Assembly: GCF_016890225.1 (NCBI RefSeq) | Contig: NZ_JAFELM010000036.1 | Location: 112,537 to 176,536, forward strand | Origin: Bacillus suaedaesalsae | GTDB taxonomy: Bacteria > Bacillota > Bacilli > Bacillales > SA4 | Reading direction: 5' to 3' | DNA: 64,000 bases | Part shown: positions 9,501 to 17,286 of the stretch, in pieces | Numbering within the stretch: position 1 is the stretch's first letter | How the letters are laid out: the number at the start of each line of letters is the position of its first letter | Translations under genes and position numbers: made by a program | The notes under the pieces: model-generated | The model's database searches: none | Seen by the model: only the letters and a program-made list of their open reading frames with translations | What the model was told of the DNA's origin: nothing

Positions 9501-12228
9501 AGGAATACGTATAATTCGATTCATCTGGACGAGTGTAAACGGTTTTGTTTTGAGTCACATCATACGTCCATTTATGGGTATAGCCCATCGCATCTACATA
9601 ATTCGTTAATCGATTTACATCATCATACGTAAACGATTGTACGGCTTGTGCTGGGCCTTTGACTGCCGTAACTCTTCCAAGTGCATCATACTCATACGAA
9701 GTTACATGCTTAAGTGGATTGGTTACAGATGTCATCGCGCCTAATTCATTGTACGCATATTCCGTTACGCCACCTGCCGGATCTGTTACCTTTGTCAGAT
9801 TTCCGTTTGTGTCATAGCTGTAATACGTAAATTCACCTAGCGCATTTTTAACTGACGCTAAGTTTCCACCCTTGTGATACGTGTAATCTTCAGTAGAGTC
9901 GTTTCGCAGTTTCTTTTTTATTACCTGCTTAGCTGCATCATACTGATACGTTTCTGTTGTCTCATCATCGTATGTTTTCGTCGATAATAGCCCGAGGCTG
10001 TTATAGGAGTATTTTACAGACTGTCCTAGGAAGGATGTCTCTTTTGAAAGCCTGCCTATTCCGTCATATTCATACGTTTGGGTTCTTCCAATTGGATCCG
10101 TTATTTTCTTGATTTGTTGATCTGGGTAATATTCATAAGATGTTACACGGTTTAGTGCATCTTTTACAGAAGACACTTGCCCTTTTGGATTGTACGAATA
10201 GGTTAAGGTGCCTGCTGGTGATGAAACTGTTTCTACTCCGTATTTACCATACGTGTAAGAAGTAGTTCCTTTGACATTCGTTTGCTTTTCAATTCGTCCA
10301 AGTGCATCCCACTCAAACGAGTCCTTTTGTGAACCTGGTGATGTAATTTCTTTTAGTCTTCCTGCATCATCGTACGTATACGTTATCGCTTGCTGTGCAG
10401 GATTGACTATTTTACTTAAATCCCCATTGTTGTAATACTCGTGGGTTGTAACTTGGCCTTTTTTGTTGGTTAATGTCAGAATTCGCCCTGCTTTATCGTA
10501 CGTATATTTTACACTTCTAGACTTATCATCTACTCTACTAAGTAGAAGACCGTCTGGATCATACGTATATGTTTCACTTGATCCATCAGGATTTCCTACG
10601 TACAGGAGCTCTCCCATCGCATTAGATTGATACGATGTTACTTCGTTCTTCGCATTTGTTACTTTTTCTAAGTTCCCATACTTATCATAAAGGAATGACA
10701 TCGTTTGGTTCAGAGCATCCTTCGCCCAAACCATTTTTCCATTTTCAAATCCGTAAGTTGAGATAATACCGTTTTCGTTCTTTTGGGTTATGTTTCCGTT
10801 ACTGTCATAACTGTAAACGGTTGATTGTCCAGTTGAAGTTGTAACAGATTCGACTGTCCCCCATGGTTCTTTATAGGTATAGGTAGTTGTAACTCCGAAC
10901 TTGTCTGTATGTGTGTGCAGGCGATCTTTACTGTCATACGTGTAGCTTTCGGTCCCTGTTACACTTGTTGCAGACTTAATCTTCTTATTATCGTAATACG
11001 TAAAGCTAGTCACTTCATTTTTAGGGTTCGTAATTTTGACAGCTTTTTCGTTTGCGATGTCATACGTCCACTTTTCTCCAAGAGCATTGGAAACAACCGT
11101 TTTTGACAGCTTTCCACTTCCATCTGCCGTGTAGACGTAAGAATTAATAAGCTTATTATCTGCATCTTTTACAGACGTAACACGGTGGTTCCCATCGTAA
11201 GAATAGGATGTTGTTTCGTTCTCCGCATTTGTCATTCCAGAGATTCTACCTTGACTGTCATAACTATAGGTAACAAATTTATCTCCAGGGTAATTAATGG
11301 TTTTTAATCGATTATTTTCATAAGTAAATATATATTTTTCGTTTAAAGGATTTATAAGTTCAGTTATTAGATTACCATTCCATTTGATTTGGATGGTACG
11401 TCCTTTATTATCTGTAATATTTTCAACATGACCATTTGAATTATAAGAATAAGTAAGTGTATTACCAAAGCGGTCTGTTTCGGAAATCATTTTCCCTACT
11501 TTTACATCTTGGCCGCTGCGCCAAGGTGCATAGTAACCATAATACGTGATTTTTCTACCGTCTTTAGTTTGAACCACATATTGATATTGATCGATGCGAG
11601 TAAGAGTGTCTCCATTCTCACCTGCTTCATAATGACCTTTATGAAGCTCATAATTTGTCTTATCATCACCATCATAGTTCGTAACAAATGCCTCTGGGTC
11701 ATCTTTTACAAACGAATAGTTAAGAGTTGTCCCGTCCATACGGAATTCCCCGATGGCATATTCCGCATACATTTGGAGCTTCGAATCTAGTTGTGTACTC
11801 CAACCCTTACCAAATGCTCCTACCTGTTCGTTATTACTCTTATACTCTCTCTTTATACCAAATGAAAGTAAATCCTCAGGTACAAAAATATCAGTTTCAG
11901 ATAGTTCAAGATAACCAGATTCTTCATTTACTGGTGGATCCTGAGTGTCATTTTGAGGTGGCAATATACTAGCTTCTCTCCTTGGTGACACCTGACTATC
12001 CATACTTTCTGGTGAAGTATTCGGAAGCTGCGGCATAATTCCTTGAGCCGGGTTCCCTACTGGTTCATATGTGTTCGTTGGTGGCAATAAATTCAGCAGA
12101 TTGTCAGGATTCGAATAAAAATCCTGTGCATATGCTTGTCTTTCTGCCAACGCTTGAACCGGATACGTCAGCACACTGCTTATAAACATAACCAGTGCCA
12201 TGACGCTCATGGTAATTTTTTTTACCAA
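3535..12228 (-). CDS. Secreted RHS/YD-repeat polymorphic toxin (WapA-like) with C-terminal EndoU RNase tip
   Basis: Residues are numbered from the longer ORF that begins at 12246. A Sec signal peptide (about residues 8-34, ending near VQALA) is followed by an RHS N-terminal region and tens of YD repeats (about 150-2435), ending in the RHS core MNARWYDPNAGRFMTED and NRYAYVMNNPVNLWDPTGH. An insert at about 1880-2100 holds a hydrophobic helix pair and seven TGKP-type units. The last ~120 residues match bacterial EndoU nucleases: GGHS (His2789), KKSTLFPDTWS (Lys2831), WHRTTVNGVEID (His2868) and SYPTGS (Tyr2890). Such tips cleave RNA in a competitor's cytoplasm. I prefer the TTG at codon 7, which has AAGGGAG at ideal spacing; the upstream ATG overlaps that ribosome site. 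A cyclic-di-GMP riboswitch lies in the leader and an immunity gene follows. Confidence 0.9.
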   Translation of the reverse strand: MVKKITMSVMALVMFISSVLTYPVQALAERQAYAQDFYSNPDNLLNLLPPTNTYEPVGNPAQGIMPQLPNTSPESMDSQVSPRREASILPPQNDTQDPPVNEESGYLELSETDIFVPEDLLSFGIKREYKSNNEQVGAFGKGWSTQLDSKLQMYAEYAIGEFRMDGTTLNYSFVKDDPEAFVTNYDGDDKTNYELHKGHYEAGENGDTLTRIDQYQYVVQTKDGRKITYYGYYAPWRSGQDVKVGKMISETDRFGNTLTYSYNSNGHVENITDNKGRTIQIKWNGNLITELINPLNEKYIFTYENNRLKTINYPGDKFVTYSYDSQGRISGMTNAENETTSYSYDGNHRVTSVKDADNKLINSYVYTADGSGKLSKTVVSNALGEKWTYDIANEKAVKITNPKNEVTSFTYYDNKKIKSATSVTGTESYTYDSKDRLHTHTDKFGVTTTYTYKEPWGTVESVTTSTGQSTVYSYDSNGNITQKNENGIISTYGFENGKMVWAKDALNQTMSFLYDKYGNLEKVTNAKNEVTSYQSNAMGELLYVGNPDGSSETYTYDPDGLLLSRVDDKSRSVKYTYDKAGRILTLTNKKGQVTTHEYYNNGDLSKIVNPAQQAITYTYDDAGRLKEITSPGSQKDSFEWDALGRIEKQTNVKGTTSYTYGKYGVETVSSPAGTLTYSYNPKGQVSSVKDALNRVTSYEYYPDQQIKKITDPIGRTQTYEYDGIGRLSKETSFLGQSVKYSYNSLGLLSTKTYDDETTETYQYDAAKQVIKKKLRNDSTEDYTYHKGGNLASVKNALGEFTYYSYDTNGNLTKVTDPAGGVTEYAYNELGAMTSVTNPLKHVTSYEYDALGRVTAVKGPAQAVQSFTYDDVNRLTNYVDAMGYTHKWTYDVTQNKTVYTRPDESNYTYSYNNRGQLVSFTNAEGETVTYNYDTIGRLTEMINALNQKTTKAYNSLDQVTKETHPSGAVTEYQYDSLGRLKKTINPLKQETVLEYNNDGKLSSTTDIYGKTVFAYDKTGQVAFITNPLNQVIKTSYDALGRVDKTIDPLNGVTEYGYNPLGNVSNIKYPNGAVQKMDYDALGRLTKQTDPLNHSTLFKYDAFGQVTEVTNALEQKTLFEYNLNGELLKVTDPSNHVTKYEYDKLGNRTKTIDALNQATSYSYDKAGRMTEVKAPNEAVTSYDYDDLGRVVKITDPMDGVIKQVYDPAGNVKEVVDPMGNSSYYSYDLLNRILSEKDRRGETTSYTYLDDQKMMEIKDPTGSVIKQSFNALQQVTEVIDPLGNKTNYQYDALGRVVEVKDALGYSEKMAYDSVGNVLSILDKNGNKTEFGYDLNKNQTWMRNAVGGETKFAYDALNRLVSQTNPDGGIETYAYNASGFLTSQKDAEGGNWSYKYDALGRNIEAIDPLHRTTKYAYDKGGNLAELTDPQAGITSFDYDLLSRMTKRTNQGGENWKYSYNKVGHLTEVTDPLNFKTTYTYDKEGNLLSEKNPLKQVVKYKYDELGRPVEQTDAKGYSTKWTYDKVGNLTTFENKAGEKSNYKYDALGRLIEEKSPKGNVSSYTYDQVGNLTQETNPNGNVTKYQYNPLNLLKQVEDALGSNTSYDYTTLGQLKTLTDANGNSRSYEYNKNGLPTKETNALGLTTSYTYDAASQLKELTSPSGSIDRYTYTPNGLVSTVDYGDEKHSFTYDKVGRVTEAKTPASHEKYQYDQLGRITSQQNVTMEKSLNFEYDALGNMLSVTNSEDRTTKYTYDERNQMTSVMDPEENISTFGYDEMGREVNRELANGNEIKRSYDKDGNLAKISNSNSDGVFSSYEYKYDKNGNRITQTEEDGAKSTFEYDALSRLTKATYPEEKIRSLRNAADTPPGTKNKNMTDDSEEESFFDKVKAIFTGGSKETSTKTAETELVSDEETVEDSEVIQEASGSTADKETKAEQDNKKSEDKGGVISSIIEGFKSAVEAVTNFFKGVWNTITEFFGGSKAEAAAMDQVSALGKPEDKTTGKPTEKETGKPSDGTTEKETGKPTPGTGEKETGKPTDKETGKPADKETGKQKDKETGKPTDKPNNGKGNNGNNDNGKGKNQKSPISCGPNGEFVFDDLEKVDEQPDYLMNPTSQVQYSYDAVGNRLTAKTDDEEFKYSYNANNQLISENENAYEYDKDGNLISRSTDEGIVTFSYNGANKLVLAEFEDESYASYSYDAFGRRIYREEMSWKDLDGIGKGKEKSNNGKGKGNCKDQAPGNGKFNNPGKGKKIGLYKNSGENGNSHVYHKETTYLYEGLSTNLHKEYSAAGSPYAEYYKGPNGQLTSRKMFGNHGLSNPAHDPDLKTTGGMLYYQYDGQRAVSETTDRHGDIIERYRYDAFGGIFTGITSPYNHHGYTGMLYDGKTGLVDMNARWYDPNAGRFMTEDTYPGELMSPQSQNRYAYVMNNPVNLWDPTGHSAQDNDTGGTVDIPSWVRNYESHVEKEIINNSEYYHTWTPLTSRPAVITSDTILVGKEDIRTAYRHYLRNTETTIWYYQYQKYWMQYEDIPKAIGDPEEKRYQETKTNNWYVDISAKDIAKVNQEYIAGLVAPPNAVTTVERFLNGEKLTAKLLTSHLSIHDGKGSQGDSKNLLINIEEILKKGKQSIVKSKNSFIEIGQGFWNGLDTRADRALDSPYDFANYLTIGLLDGIWSGAKERKNNLGNSSYDTWNYWTFGAVEMVNKAINPDDPLSAEHWVNSFSVATAIFGGGAISQAYRTTVKPPSGSIVTKGTGNPNSLINSKTVISTDMEVKILEGQRKVPKNDLIGGHSPNINNANNNFAVEVLSTNADGTKNVVFTKQFTDGNISKLKKSTLFPDTWSDKQIINSVIEVGDTPAISTRLRDGATWHRTTVNGVEIDVIKVGDNVTSSYPTGSVNAPRPSGF
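6035..6270 (-). repeat. Repeats encoding an ETGKP-rich linker inside the RHS gene
   Basis: The DNA encodes seven consecutive TGKP-type units (forms such as KETGKPTD and KETGKPAD, one of them TGKQ), then an Asn/Gly/Lys-rich stretch. This is a low-complexity, probably unstructured linker between a hydrophobic helical segment and the last YD repeats. Such tandem units are prone to change in copy number. Confidence 0.85.
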
Positions 12229-12251
12229 AACAAAAACTCCCTTCATTTACC

Positions 12252-12287
12252 GTAAAAGACAAAATCGCACTTTGAAAGAAAGCGATC
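12252..12287 (-). terminator. Terminator-like hairpin, candidate expression platform of the riboswitch
   Basis: On the minus strand ATCGC and GCGAT enclose an imperfect inner stem and are followed by TTTTGTCTTTT. It lies between the riboswitch aptamer and the RHS start codon, so transcription of the toxin gene probably depends on read-through here. Whether ligand binding turns it on or off cannot be told by eye. Confidence 0.6.
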
Positions 12288-12321
12288 TGGCAAACAAAGA
12301 AAGTTGGATTTGAAAATATGG

Positions 12322-12411
12322 AACTACGGAAACCCAGCCATCATTGCAGTTGTCCTGCTTTAGACCCGTGGTTTTGCGTCCCCGTTTTTCAACGAGTTTG
12401 CCCTTACCGAT
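12322..12411 (-). promoter_or_regulatory. Cyclic-di-GMP-I riboswitch (GEMM-I) in the RHS toxin leader
   Basis: Read on the minus strand, the conserved GEMM-I landmarks appear in order: AGGGCAAAC, a short hairpin closed by a GAAA tetraloop (CGTTGAAAAACG), the invariant GGGACGCAAA, then CCACGGGTCTAAA, and after a variable hairpin (GCAGG...CTGC) the 3' conserved GATGGCTGGGTTTCCG. Order and spacing match the Vibrio Vc2 aptamer. These RNAs bind cyclic di-GMP and control the downstream gene. Here that gene is the EndoU-tipped RHS protein, with a hairpin plus T-run before its start. The stretch is also open as a 60-codon frame, but that is not a believable protein. Confidence 0.93.
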
Positions 12412-12429
12412 ATATAGTTTAAAAGTCAT

Positions 12430-12826
12430 GATGCTTTTCTACCATACAACAAACCGTGACAAAGTTTTACATATTTTTTAATATTTTGTTAAAATCAGTC
12501 TATTTAACTATACGATAAATAGGTACTACGGATTATTAATAAGAAAAAAAAGGAAAATTATAAGTATAACGAATCTTATCTAACAAGTGGTTTCAAATAC
12601 TAATAGATGATACCTCTTCTTATAGGAAGAATTACAGAGATTACATGAGGAATAAAATAGGCACCAAAATAAAATCCCCTGTCTCTAGACAAGGGATTAA
12701 CTATTATTGACGAAGATACTTTATCAATCTCGTCACCGTTTCATCTATATTTAATTCGTGTATAATCGTTTTGGCGACATCTTCGATAAGATAGTTAAAA
12801 TAGTATTACACAATTTTCTGTATCTA
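12430..12826. other. Intergenic region between the yknZ-like gene and the RHS leader
   Basis: About 400 bases without an intact gene. The right part holds a short minus-strand frame (12704-12802, no start codon, ending YLRQ) that looks like the tail of a lost gene, followed by its terminator. The rest is AT-rich and should contain the promoter of the riboswitch-RHS transcript; I could not pick a convincing -35/-10 pair. Confidence 0.6.
12664..12699 (-). terminator. Terminator (minus strand)
   Basis: The arms AATCCCTTGTC and GACAGGGGATT are followed by TTATTTT. It would end transcripts of the ykn-like operon or of the small remnant frame just upstream. Confidence 0.8.
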
Positions 12827-14020
12827 TTATTCATAACGTAATGATTCTATCGGATCTAGTTTTGATGCTTTACTTGCCGGTAACAAGCCGAATATAATTC
12901 CGATTATCATAGAGAAGAATAGCGCTCCTACTACAACTGGCCAAGCAATTAACGACGGCCAACCTGCGACAGCTGATATGATTGTAGCAATACTTGCTCC
13001 GACTATGATTCCGATTAATCCCCCTATAAAGGTGAGGACAATGGCCTCGATTAGAAATTGAGTTAAAATTTGTGGCCTTGTTGCTCCTAGTGCTTTTCGA
13101 ATACCAATTTCTCTCGTTCTTTCAGTGACTGATACGAGCATGATATTCATTACACCAATTCCTCCAACAAAAAGAGAAATCCCTGCAATACTACCGATTA
13201 TCATAATCATAATATTTGTCACTTGCCCGATTCCCTCTGCCAGCTCTTCCATATTTAACACTTGGTACGATTCCTCAGTATCGTGCATTTCGTTCAACAA
13301 TTTGGTTGCCTTTTCTCCTACAATACTCAGTTCGTCCATTGAATCTGCTTGCAATGTCACTTGGTTATAATCACTCGTTCCAAAAATGGTTCTCCACGTA
13401 TTCCAAGGCAAATATACCTCAACTGCCCCAAATGCAAGGAGTCCAGTTGGTTTTTCCAACACCCCAATAATTTCTACTGGCTGTTTTCCAATCCTAATGA
13501 TTTCCCCTAGTGGTTCTTTGTCTTCAAATAGCTCTTCTTTCATTGTTTGACTGATGATGGCAACCCGTCTGCCACCTAGAAAATCTGAATCATCAAAGGA
13601 CCGTCCACTCTCGATTTCAAACTCATTTACTTGAAAGTAAGATGAATTAATTCCAAATGTTGAGGAGTCTGCATTTTTTTCTCGATATCGGACATTAATA
13701 AACTGGGTGCTTGATGCTAATACCTCTTTTACTTCTGGAATTTGCTCGAGTGCACGAATATCTGCCTGAGTAAACGGTGCTTGTTGAAAGATATTAGGAT
13801 TTGCCTGGATTTCTTCTTCTGTTGGCTGATAAAACACTTCTAACGTGTTTCCTGCTCCGACAATTTGTGATTTAATCATTTGCTCTCCGCCTTGACCAAT
13901 TGCAACAACGATAATGACAGCTGCCACCCCAATAATAATACCCAACATCGTCAAGGCAGATCGCATTTTATGAGCTTTGACAGAAGCGAGAGCCATCATG
14001 ATATTTTCTAAAAAACTCAT
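12827..14020 (-). CDS. yknZ: MacB-type ABC transporter permease (YknZ-like)
   Basis: This 397-residue permease has one N-terminal membrane helix (about 20-42, MLGIIIGVAAVIIVVAIG), a large extracytoplasmic MacB-periplasmic-core domain (about 43-265) and three C-terminal helices. It carries the FtsX/MacB signature GGIGVMNIMLVSVTERTREIGIRKALG shortly after residue 280. It pairs with the ATPase and HlyD-like gene upstream as a four-gene set like Bacillus subtilis yknWXYZ, which protects against the SdpC killing factor. The start overlaps the end of the ATPase gene by four bases, so translation is probably coupled. Substrate is unknown; antimicrobial peptide export or detoxification is the family-based expectation. 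Confidence 0.88.
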   Translation of the reverse strand: MSFLENIMMALASVKAHKMRSALTMLGIIIGVAAVIIVVAIGQGGEQMIKSQIVGAGNTLEVFYQPTEEEIQANPNIFQQAPFTQADIRALEQIPEVKEVLASSTQFINVRYREKNADSSTFGINSSYFQVNEFEIESGRSFDDSDFLGGRRVAIISQTMKEELFEDKEPLGEIIRIGKQPVEIIGVLEKPTGLLAFGAVEVYLPWNTWRTIFGTSDYNQVTLQADSMDELSIVGEKATKLLNEMHDTEESYQVLNMEELAEGIGQVTNIMIMIIGSIAGISLFVGGIGVMNIMLVSVTERTREIGIRKALGATRPQILTQFLIEAIVLTFIGGLIGIIVGASIATIISAVAGWPSLIAWPVVVGALFFSMIIGIIFGLLPASKASKLDPIESLRYE

Positions 14021-14703
14021 TCAGTTTGGCTCCTCTCTTCATCACTTACGATTGCCCCGTCACGAACAACGATCGTTCTCCTCGCGTACTCACCTATCTC
14101 AGGTTCATGCGTAACAAGGACAATTGTCGTCCCTTCTTGATTCAACTTTGTGAATTGTTCCATGATGGAGAGACTCGTATTTGTATCTAACGCCCCAGTA
14201 GGTTCATCCGCTAATATAAGGCTAGGATTATTTACAATGGCTCTCGCTATGGCAACACGTTGTTTTTGTCCACCAGATAACGCATTGGGAAGAAAATCGG
14301 TACGACTAGCTAATCCTACTTTTTCTAATGCATAGGCAGCACGTTCTTGTCTTTCTTTTTTTCCGATTCCAGCATAAATCATCGGCAGCTCTACATTTTT
14401 TAACGCTGTTAATCGTGGTAATAACTGAAATTGTTGAAATACAAACCCAATAGATTGATTCCTTACTTTCGCAAGCTCTTCATCCTTGAAACTCGATATA
14501 TCTGTTCCATTAAAGTGATAGTGACCAGAACTTGGTCGGTCTAGACATCCTATAATATTCATTAACGTAGATTTACCAGAGCCTGAAGGACCCATGATTG
14601 CTAAAAATTCACCAGAAGAGATAGATAAGTGTATATTTTGTAATATATTCACGTTCTCTTTGGCTAACGTATAGCTTTTCGTAATAGATTCGAGTTGGAT
14701 CAT
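14017..14703 (-). CDS. yknY: ABC transporter ATP-binding protein (YknY-like, MacB/LolD type)
   Basis: This 228-residue ATPase has Walker A GPSGSGKS (residues 38-45), a Q-loop (VFQQFQLLPRLT), the signature LSGGQKQR near 143, Walker B ILADEPTGALD and a switch histidine (VLVTHEPEIG). These features and the length fit the LolD/MacB-associated subfamily. It would power the YknZ-like permease through conformational coupling. It overlaps both neighbours by four bases, indicating one operon. Confidence 0.92.
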   Translation of the reverse strand: MIQLESITKSYTLAKENVNILQNIHLSISSGEFLAIMGPSGSGKSTLMNIIGCLDRPSSGHYHFNGTDISSFKDEELAKVRNQSIGFVFQQFQLLPRLTALKNVELPMIYAGIGKKERQERAAYALEKVGLASRTDFLPNALSGGQKQRVAIARAIVNNPSLILADEPTGALDTNTSLSIMEQFTKLNQEGTTIVLVTHEPEIGEYARRTIVVRDGAIVSDEERSQTE

Positions 14704-15827
14704 CGAATCGTCACTTCCGATCCATCCTTTAGTTTTGCATGAGGACTTACAATTACGTTTTCTTCCTCTTTTACTCCATCTACAATTTCTATAAACGCAT
14801 CTTGACTACTGCCCGTTTTCACTTCACGCTTACTTGTTTTTCCATCTTTCACGATATACACAAATTCCTTTTTCCCATCTTGAATAACAGCATCAATCGG
14901 CAATACGTGTGCCTTCTTTTTTTCCGTTTCAATCTCCATAATTAATTGGAATCCCGGCTTAAGAGGACTTGGGTTTTCGATCGTTACTTCAATTGGGTAT
15001 TGAACAACTTCATTTCCGCTAGACTCTATGCCAGATTGTTGATTCTCTGGTATGGCTGAAACGAAATGAACGGTACCATTCCACGTTTTATCCGGAATTG
15101 CATCACTTGTAATCTCAACCTTCATTCCCTTTTCAATCTTCAAGGCATCATACTCAGATAAAACGCCACTAATCACGAATTGTGATAGATTTGCAATATG
15201 AATAAATGGACTTGTGCTTTGCTTGTTTTTTATCACTTTTTCATTAATTTTAAGTACAGTTCCATTTATGTCACTCTTTACTTTCAGATTGTTCTTTTGT
15301 TTTTCGTATAGATCTTTTTGTAGTAGGAGCTGTTTCAGATCTAGATTGGCTAGCTTTCTTTCAACTTCTAGCTGTTCGAGCTCTGGTTCAACTTGTTTTG
15401 CTGCCTCTTTTTTTCCTAGTTGCTTCGCCAGTTCCTTCTCGTTTTCTTTCACTCTAGCTTCTTTATCTTTCAAGCTATTAATTTGTAAGTAACTCGATTC
15501 AATCATAAGATTGTGCTTTTCTTGTTCAATGGTAAACTGCTCATTTACATAGGTGAAGAGCGGAGTTCCTGCCTCAACATTCTTTCCTTCTTCTACTACG
15601 ATTTCGGATACTTCCCCATTCTCTGGTGCATAGTAGATGATTTGTTCATTTTCTAATGCTAAAGAGCCAGGAATCATGACTGTTGATTTTAGTTCTTTTT
15701 CTTCTAATATAGCAGTCTCTACTTTAAAATGAGTAGATTGATAGGATTTCACTATATTGATTCCTATAAAAACCGTGATGACGAGTATGATACCGACTGC
15801 AATCCAAATCTTTTTCACACTAAACAC
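14700..15827 (-). CDS. yknX: HlyD/RND-type adaptor protein (YknX-like)
   Basis: This 375-residue protein has an N-terminal membrane anchor (about 5-25) and a split lipoyl/biotinyl-like domain around a long coiled coil (about 100-185, rich in Glu/Lys/Leu, e.g. EKELAKQLGKKEAAK). Beta-barrel and membrane-proximal domains follow. This is the periplasmic-adaptor fold that in Gram-positives works outside the membrane with MacB-like exporters. The start used is a GTG overlapping the upstream stop; a second GTG three codons later is also possible. Confidence 0.85.
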   Translation of the reverse strand: MFSVKKIWIAVGIILVITVFIGINIVKSYQSTHFKVETAILEEKELKSTVMIPGSLALENEQIIYYAPENGEVSEIVVEEGKNVEAGTPLFTYVNEQFTIEQEKHNLMIESSYLQINSLKDKEARVKENEKELAKQLGKKEAAKQVEPELEQLEVERKLANLDLKQLLLQKDLYEKQKNNLKVKSDINGTVLKINEKVIKNKQSTSPFIHIANLSQFVISGVLSEYDALKIEKGMKVEITSDAIPDKTWNGTVHFVSAIPENQQSGIESSGNEVVQYPIEVTIENPSPLKPGFQLIMEIETEKKKAHVLPIDAVIQDGKKEFVYIVKDGKTSKREVKTGSSQDAFIEIVDGVKEEENVIVSPHAKLKDGSEVTIR

Positions 15828-16488
15828 CTAATCCTTGCATGGCTCCGCCTACTCCTGCGAACACTAATCCAATAATTAAGAACACAATCGAAACACCCCA
15901 TGCTAAACCTTTTGAAAAACCCGCTACCTTTTGCAATCCTATTGCAGAAAGTACAGTTCCCCAGATTGTAAAGACTTCAATAGCACCTAGCATTCCGCCA
16001 ACGAAACCATCTACTGGAATAATTGAGCCAAGACTCGTTACGTAAATAGCAGGATTCCCACCAATTGCCCAGATTACAAGTGTATTAACAATCATACCCA
16101 AAGCCGAAACTATCATCAGGAATGTGTTCATTGAAAATAGCTGTTTGAATGTTACATCCGATGATACAATTTTCGCGATCACTAAATAGATGGCCGTAGA
16201 AATTAATATTCCGATAATGGGTCCAAGAACTCCCCCAATTAACATTGAAATTCTAGTAAATCCCTCCACTAACGCAAGCTCTTCTGCTGGTATTTCGTCA
16301 CCTAGCAAAGTAGCGATATCTGTTGTATACGCTAATAGAGCACTAGCAGCAATAAACAATAACGTTATAATCGCCAAAGGTCCCCAAATACGAGGATTTA
16401 AGCGAACTTTCTCCAACTGTTCAGTTGGACTCCAAATCATTGCAAATAAAGATGGTTTGTTTGTGTTTTTTTGTACCTGTTCTTCCAT
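15820..16488 (-). CDS. yknW: Yip1-family membrane protein (YknW-like)
   Basis: This 222-residue protein has a short cytoplasmic N-terminus (WSPTEQLEKVRLNPRIWGPL, typical of Yip1-domain proteins) and five hydrophobic segments from about residue 38 to the end. In B. subtilis YknW assists assembly of the YknXYZ transporter and is the first gene of the operon; the same order is seen here. The end overlaps the adaptor gene. Confidence 0.82.
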   Translation of the reverse strand: MEEQVQKNTNKPSLFAMIWSPTEQLEKVRLNPRIWGPLAIITLLFIAASALLAYTTDIATLLGDEIPAEELALVEGFTRISMLIGGVLGPIIGILISTAIYLVIAKIVSSDVTFKQLFSMNTFLMIVSALGMIVNTLVIWAIGGNPAIYVTSLGSIIPVDGFVGGMLGAIEVFTIWGTVLSAIGLQKVAGFSKGLAWGVSIVFLIIGLVFAGVGGAMQGLGV

Positions 16489-16631
16489 GGAAGTAACCCC
16501 CTAAAATATATAGTCATAAAGTAGTACGTATTAGGCAGGGGAAAGTTTCCAATTTTTACTTTTTTTATTTATTACAGAGCATTTTTTCAAGTATAATTCA
16601 GTATTTATGTAGAGAAAGGGGAGTTTCAGCT

Positions 16632-17240
16632 ATGTTATTCTATATCCCGGTACTCTCATACCTAATCGGCTCGATACCTTTTGCATTAATTGTAGGAAAA
16701 GTGTTCTTTAGTACAGATGTACGAAAACATGGGAGCGGAAATTTAGGTGCGACAAACAGCATCAGGATATTAGGCAAGAGAGCTGGTGCTGTAGTTATGA
16801 TTTGCGATATTCTTAAAGGAATCGTCGCAACCTTGCTTCCAATACTCTTCAACGTGGATGTAAACCCTATGTATATTGGATTTATTGCAGTAATCGGTCA
16901 TTGCTTTCCGATATTTGCAGGGTTCAAAGGTGGAAAAGCAGTGGCGACTACATTCGGTGTACTAGTAGTAGCAAATCCACTATTACTTGTTATTGCTCTT
17001 GGAACGTTTATAGCGGCGATATTCCTAACTAAATTTGTGGCAATTGGTTCAATATCAATCGGATTCATTCTTTTCGTCTACTCATTATTAACTCAAAACA
17101 CTGCCGATAGTGTCTTCTTTCTATTTTTCTCGTTGTTTTTGCTGTATCTACATCGTTCTAATTTGAAAAATATAACTGCAGGAACAGAACCCAAGGTTAA
17201 TGATAAAAATCTTAACAAGGACAAAGTGCAAAAAAAATAA
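16632..17240 (+). CDS. plsY: Glycerol-3-phosphate acyltransferase PlsY
   Basis: This 202-residue integral membrane enzyme transfers the acyl group of acyl-phosphate to glycerol-3-phosphate, the first step of phospholipid synthesis with PlsX. All three PlsY motifs are visible: HGSGNLGATN near 34-43, GHCFPIFAGFKGGKAVAT around 91-108, and a conserved segment near the fourth helix. The C-terminal tail is longer and more charged than usual (NDKNLNKDKVQKK). GGGG ribosome site 10 bases before ATG. It is a single gene divergent from the ykn-like operon and closed by a strong terminator. Confidence 0.93.
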   Translation: MLFYIPVLSYLIGSIPFALIVGKVFFSTDVRKHGSGNLGATNSIRILGKRAGAVVMICDILKGIVATLLPILFNVDVNPMYIGFIAVIGHCFPIFAGFKGGKAVATTFGVLVVANPLLLVIALGTFIAAIFLTKFVAIGSISIGFILFVYSLLTQNTADSVFFLFFSLFLLYLHRSNLKNITAGTEPKVNDKNLNKDKVQKK

Positions 17241-17286
17241 AATAGCGTCTGACTTCGGTTTCTCACCAAGTCAGACGCTATTTCTT
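17238..17286. terminator. Bidirectional terminator between plsY and the MFS gene
   Basis: The 16-base arms AAATAGCGTCTGACTT and AAGTCAGACGCTATTT are perfectly complementary, with A/T-rich flanks on both sides. It serves both convergent genes. Confidence 0.92.

Noticed and set aside
12247..12429. 60-codon minus-strand frame upstream of the RHS gene
   Set aside because: It coincides with the cyclic-di-GMP riboswitch and its hairpin; the translation has no protein-like pattern.
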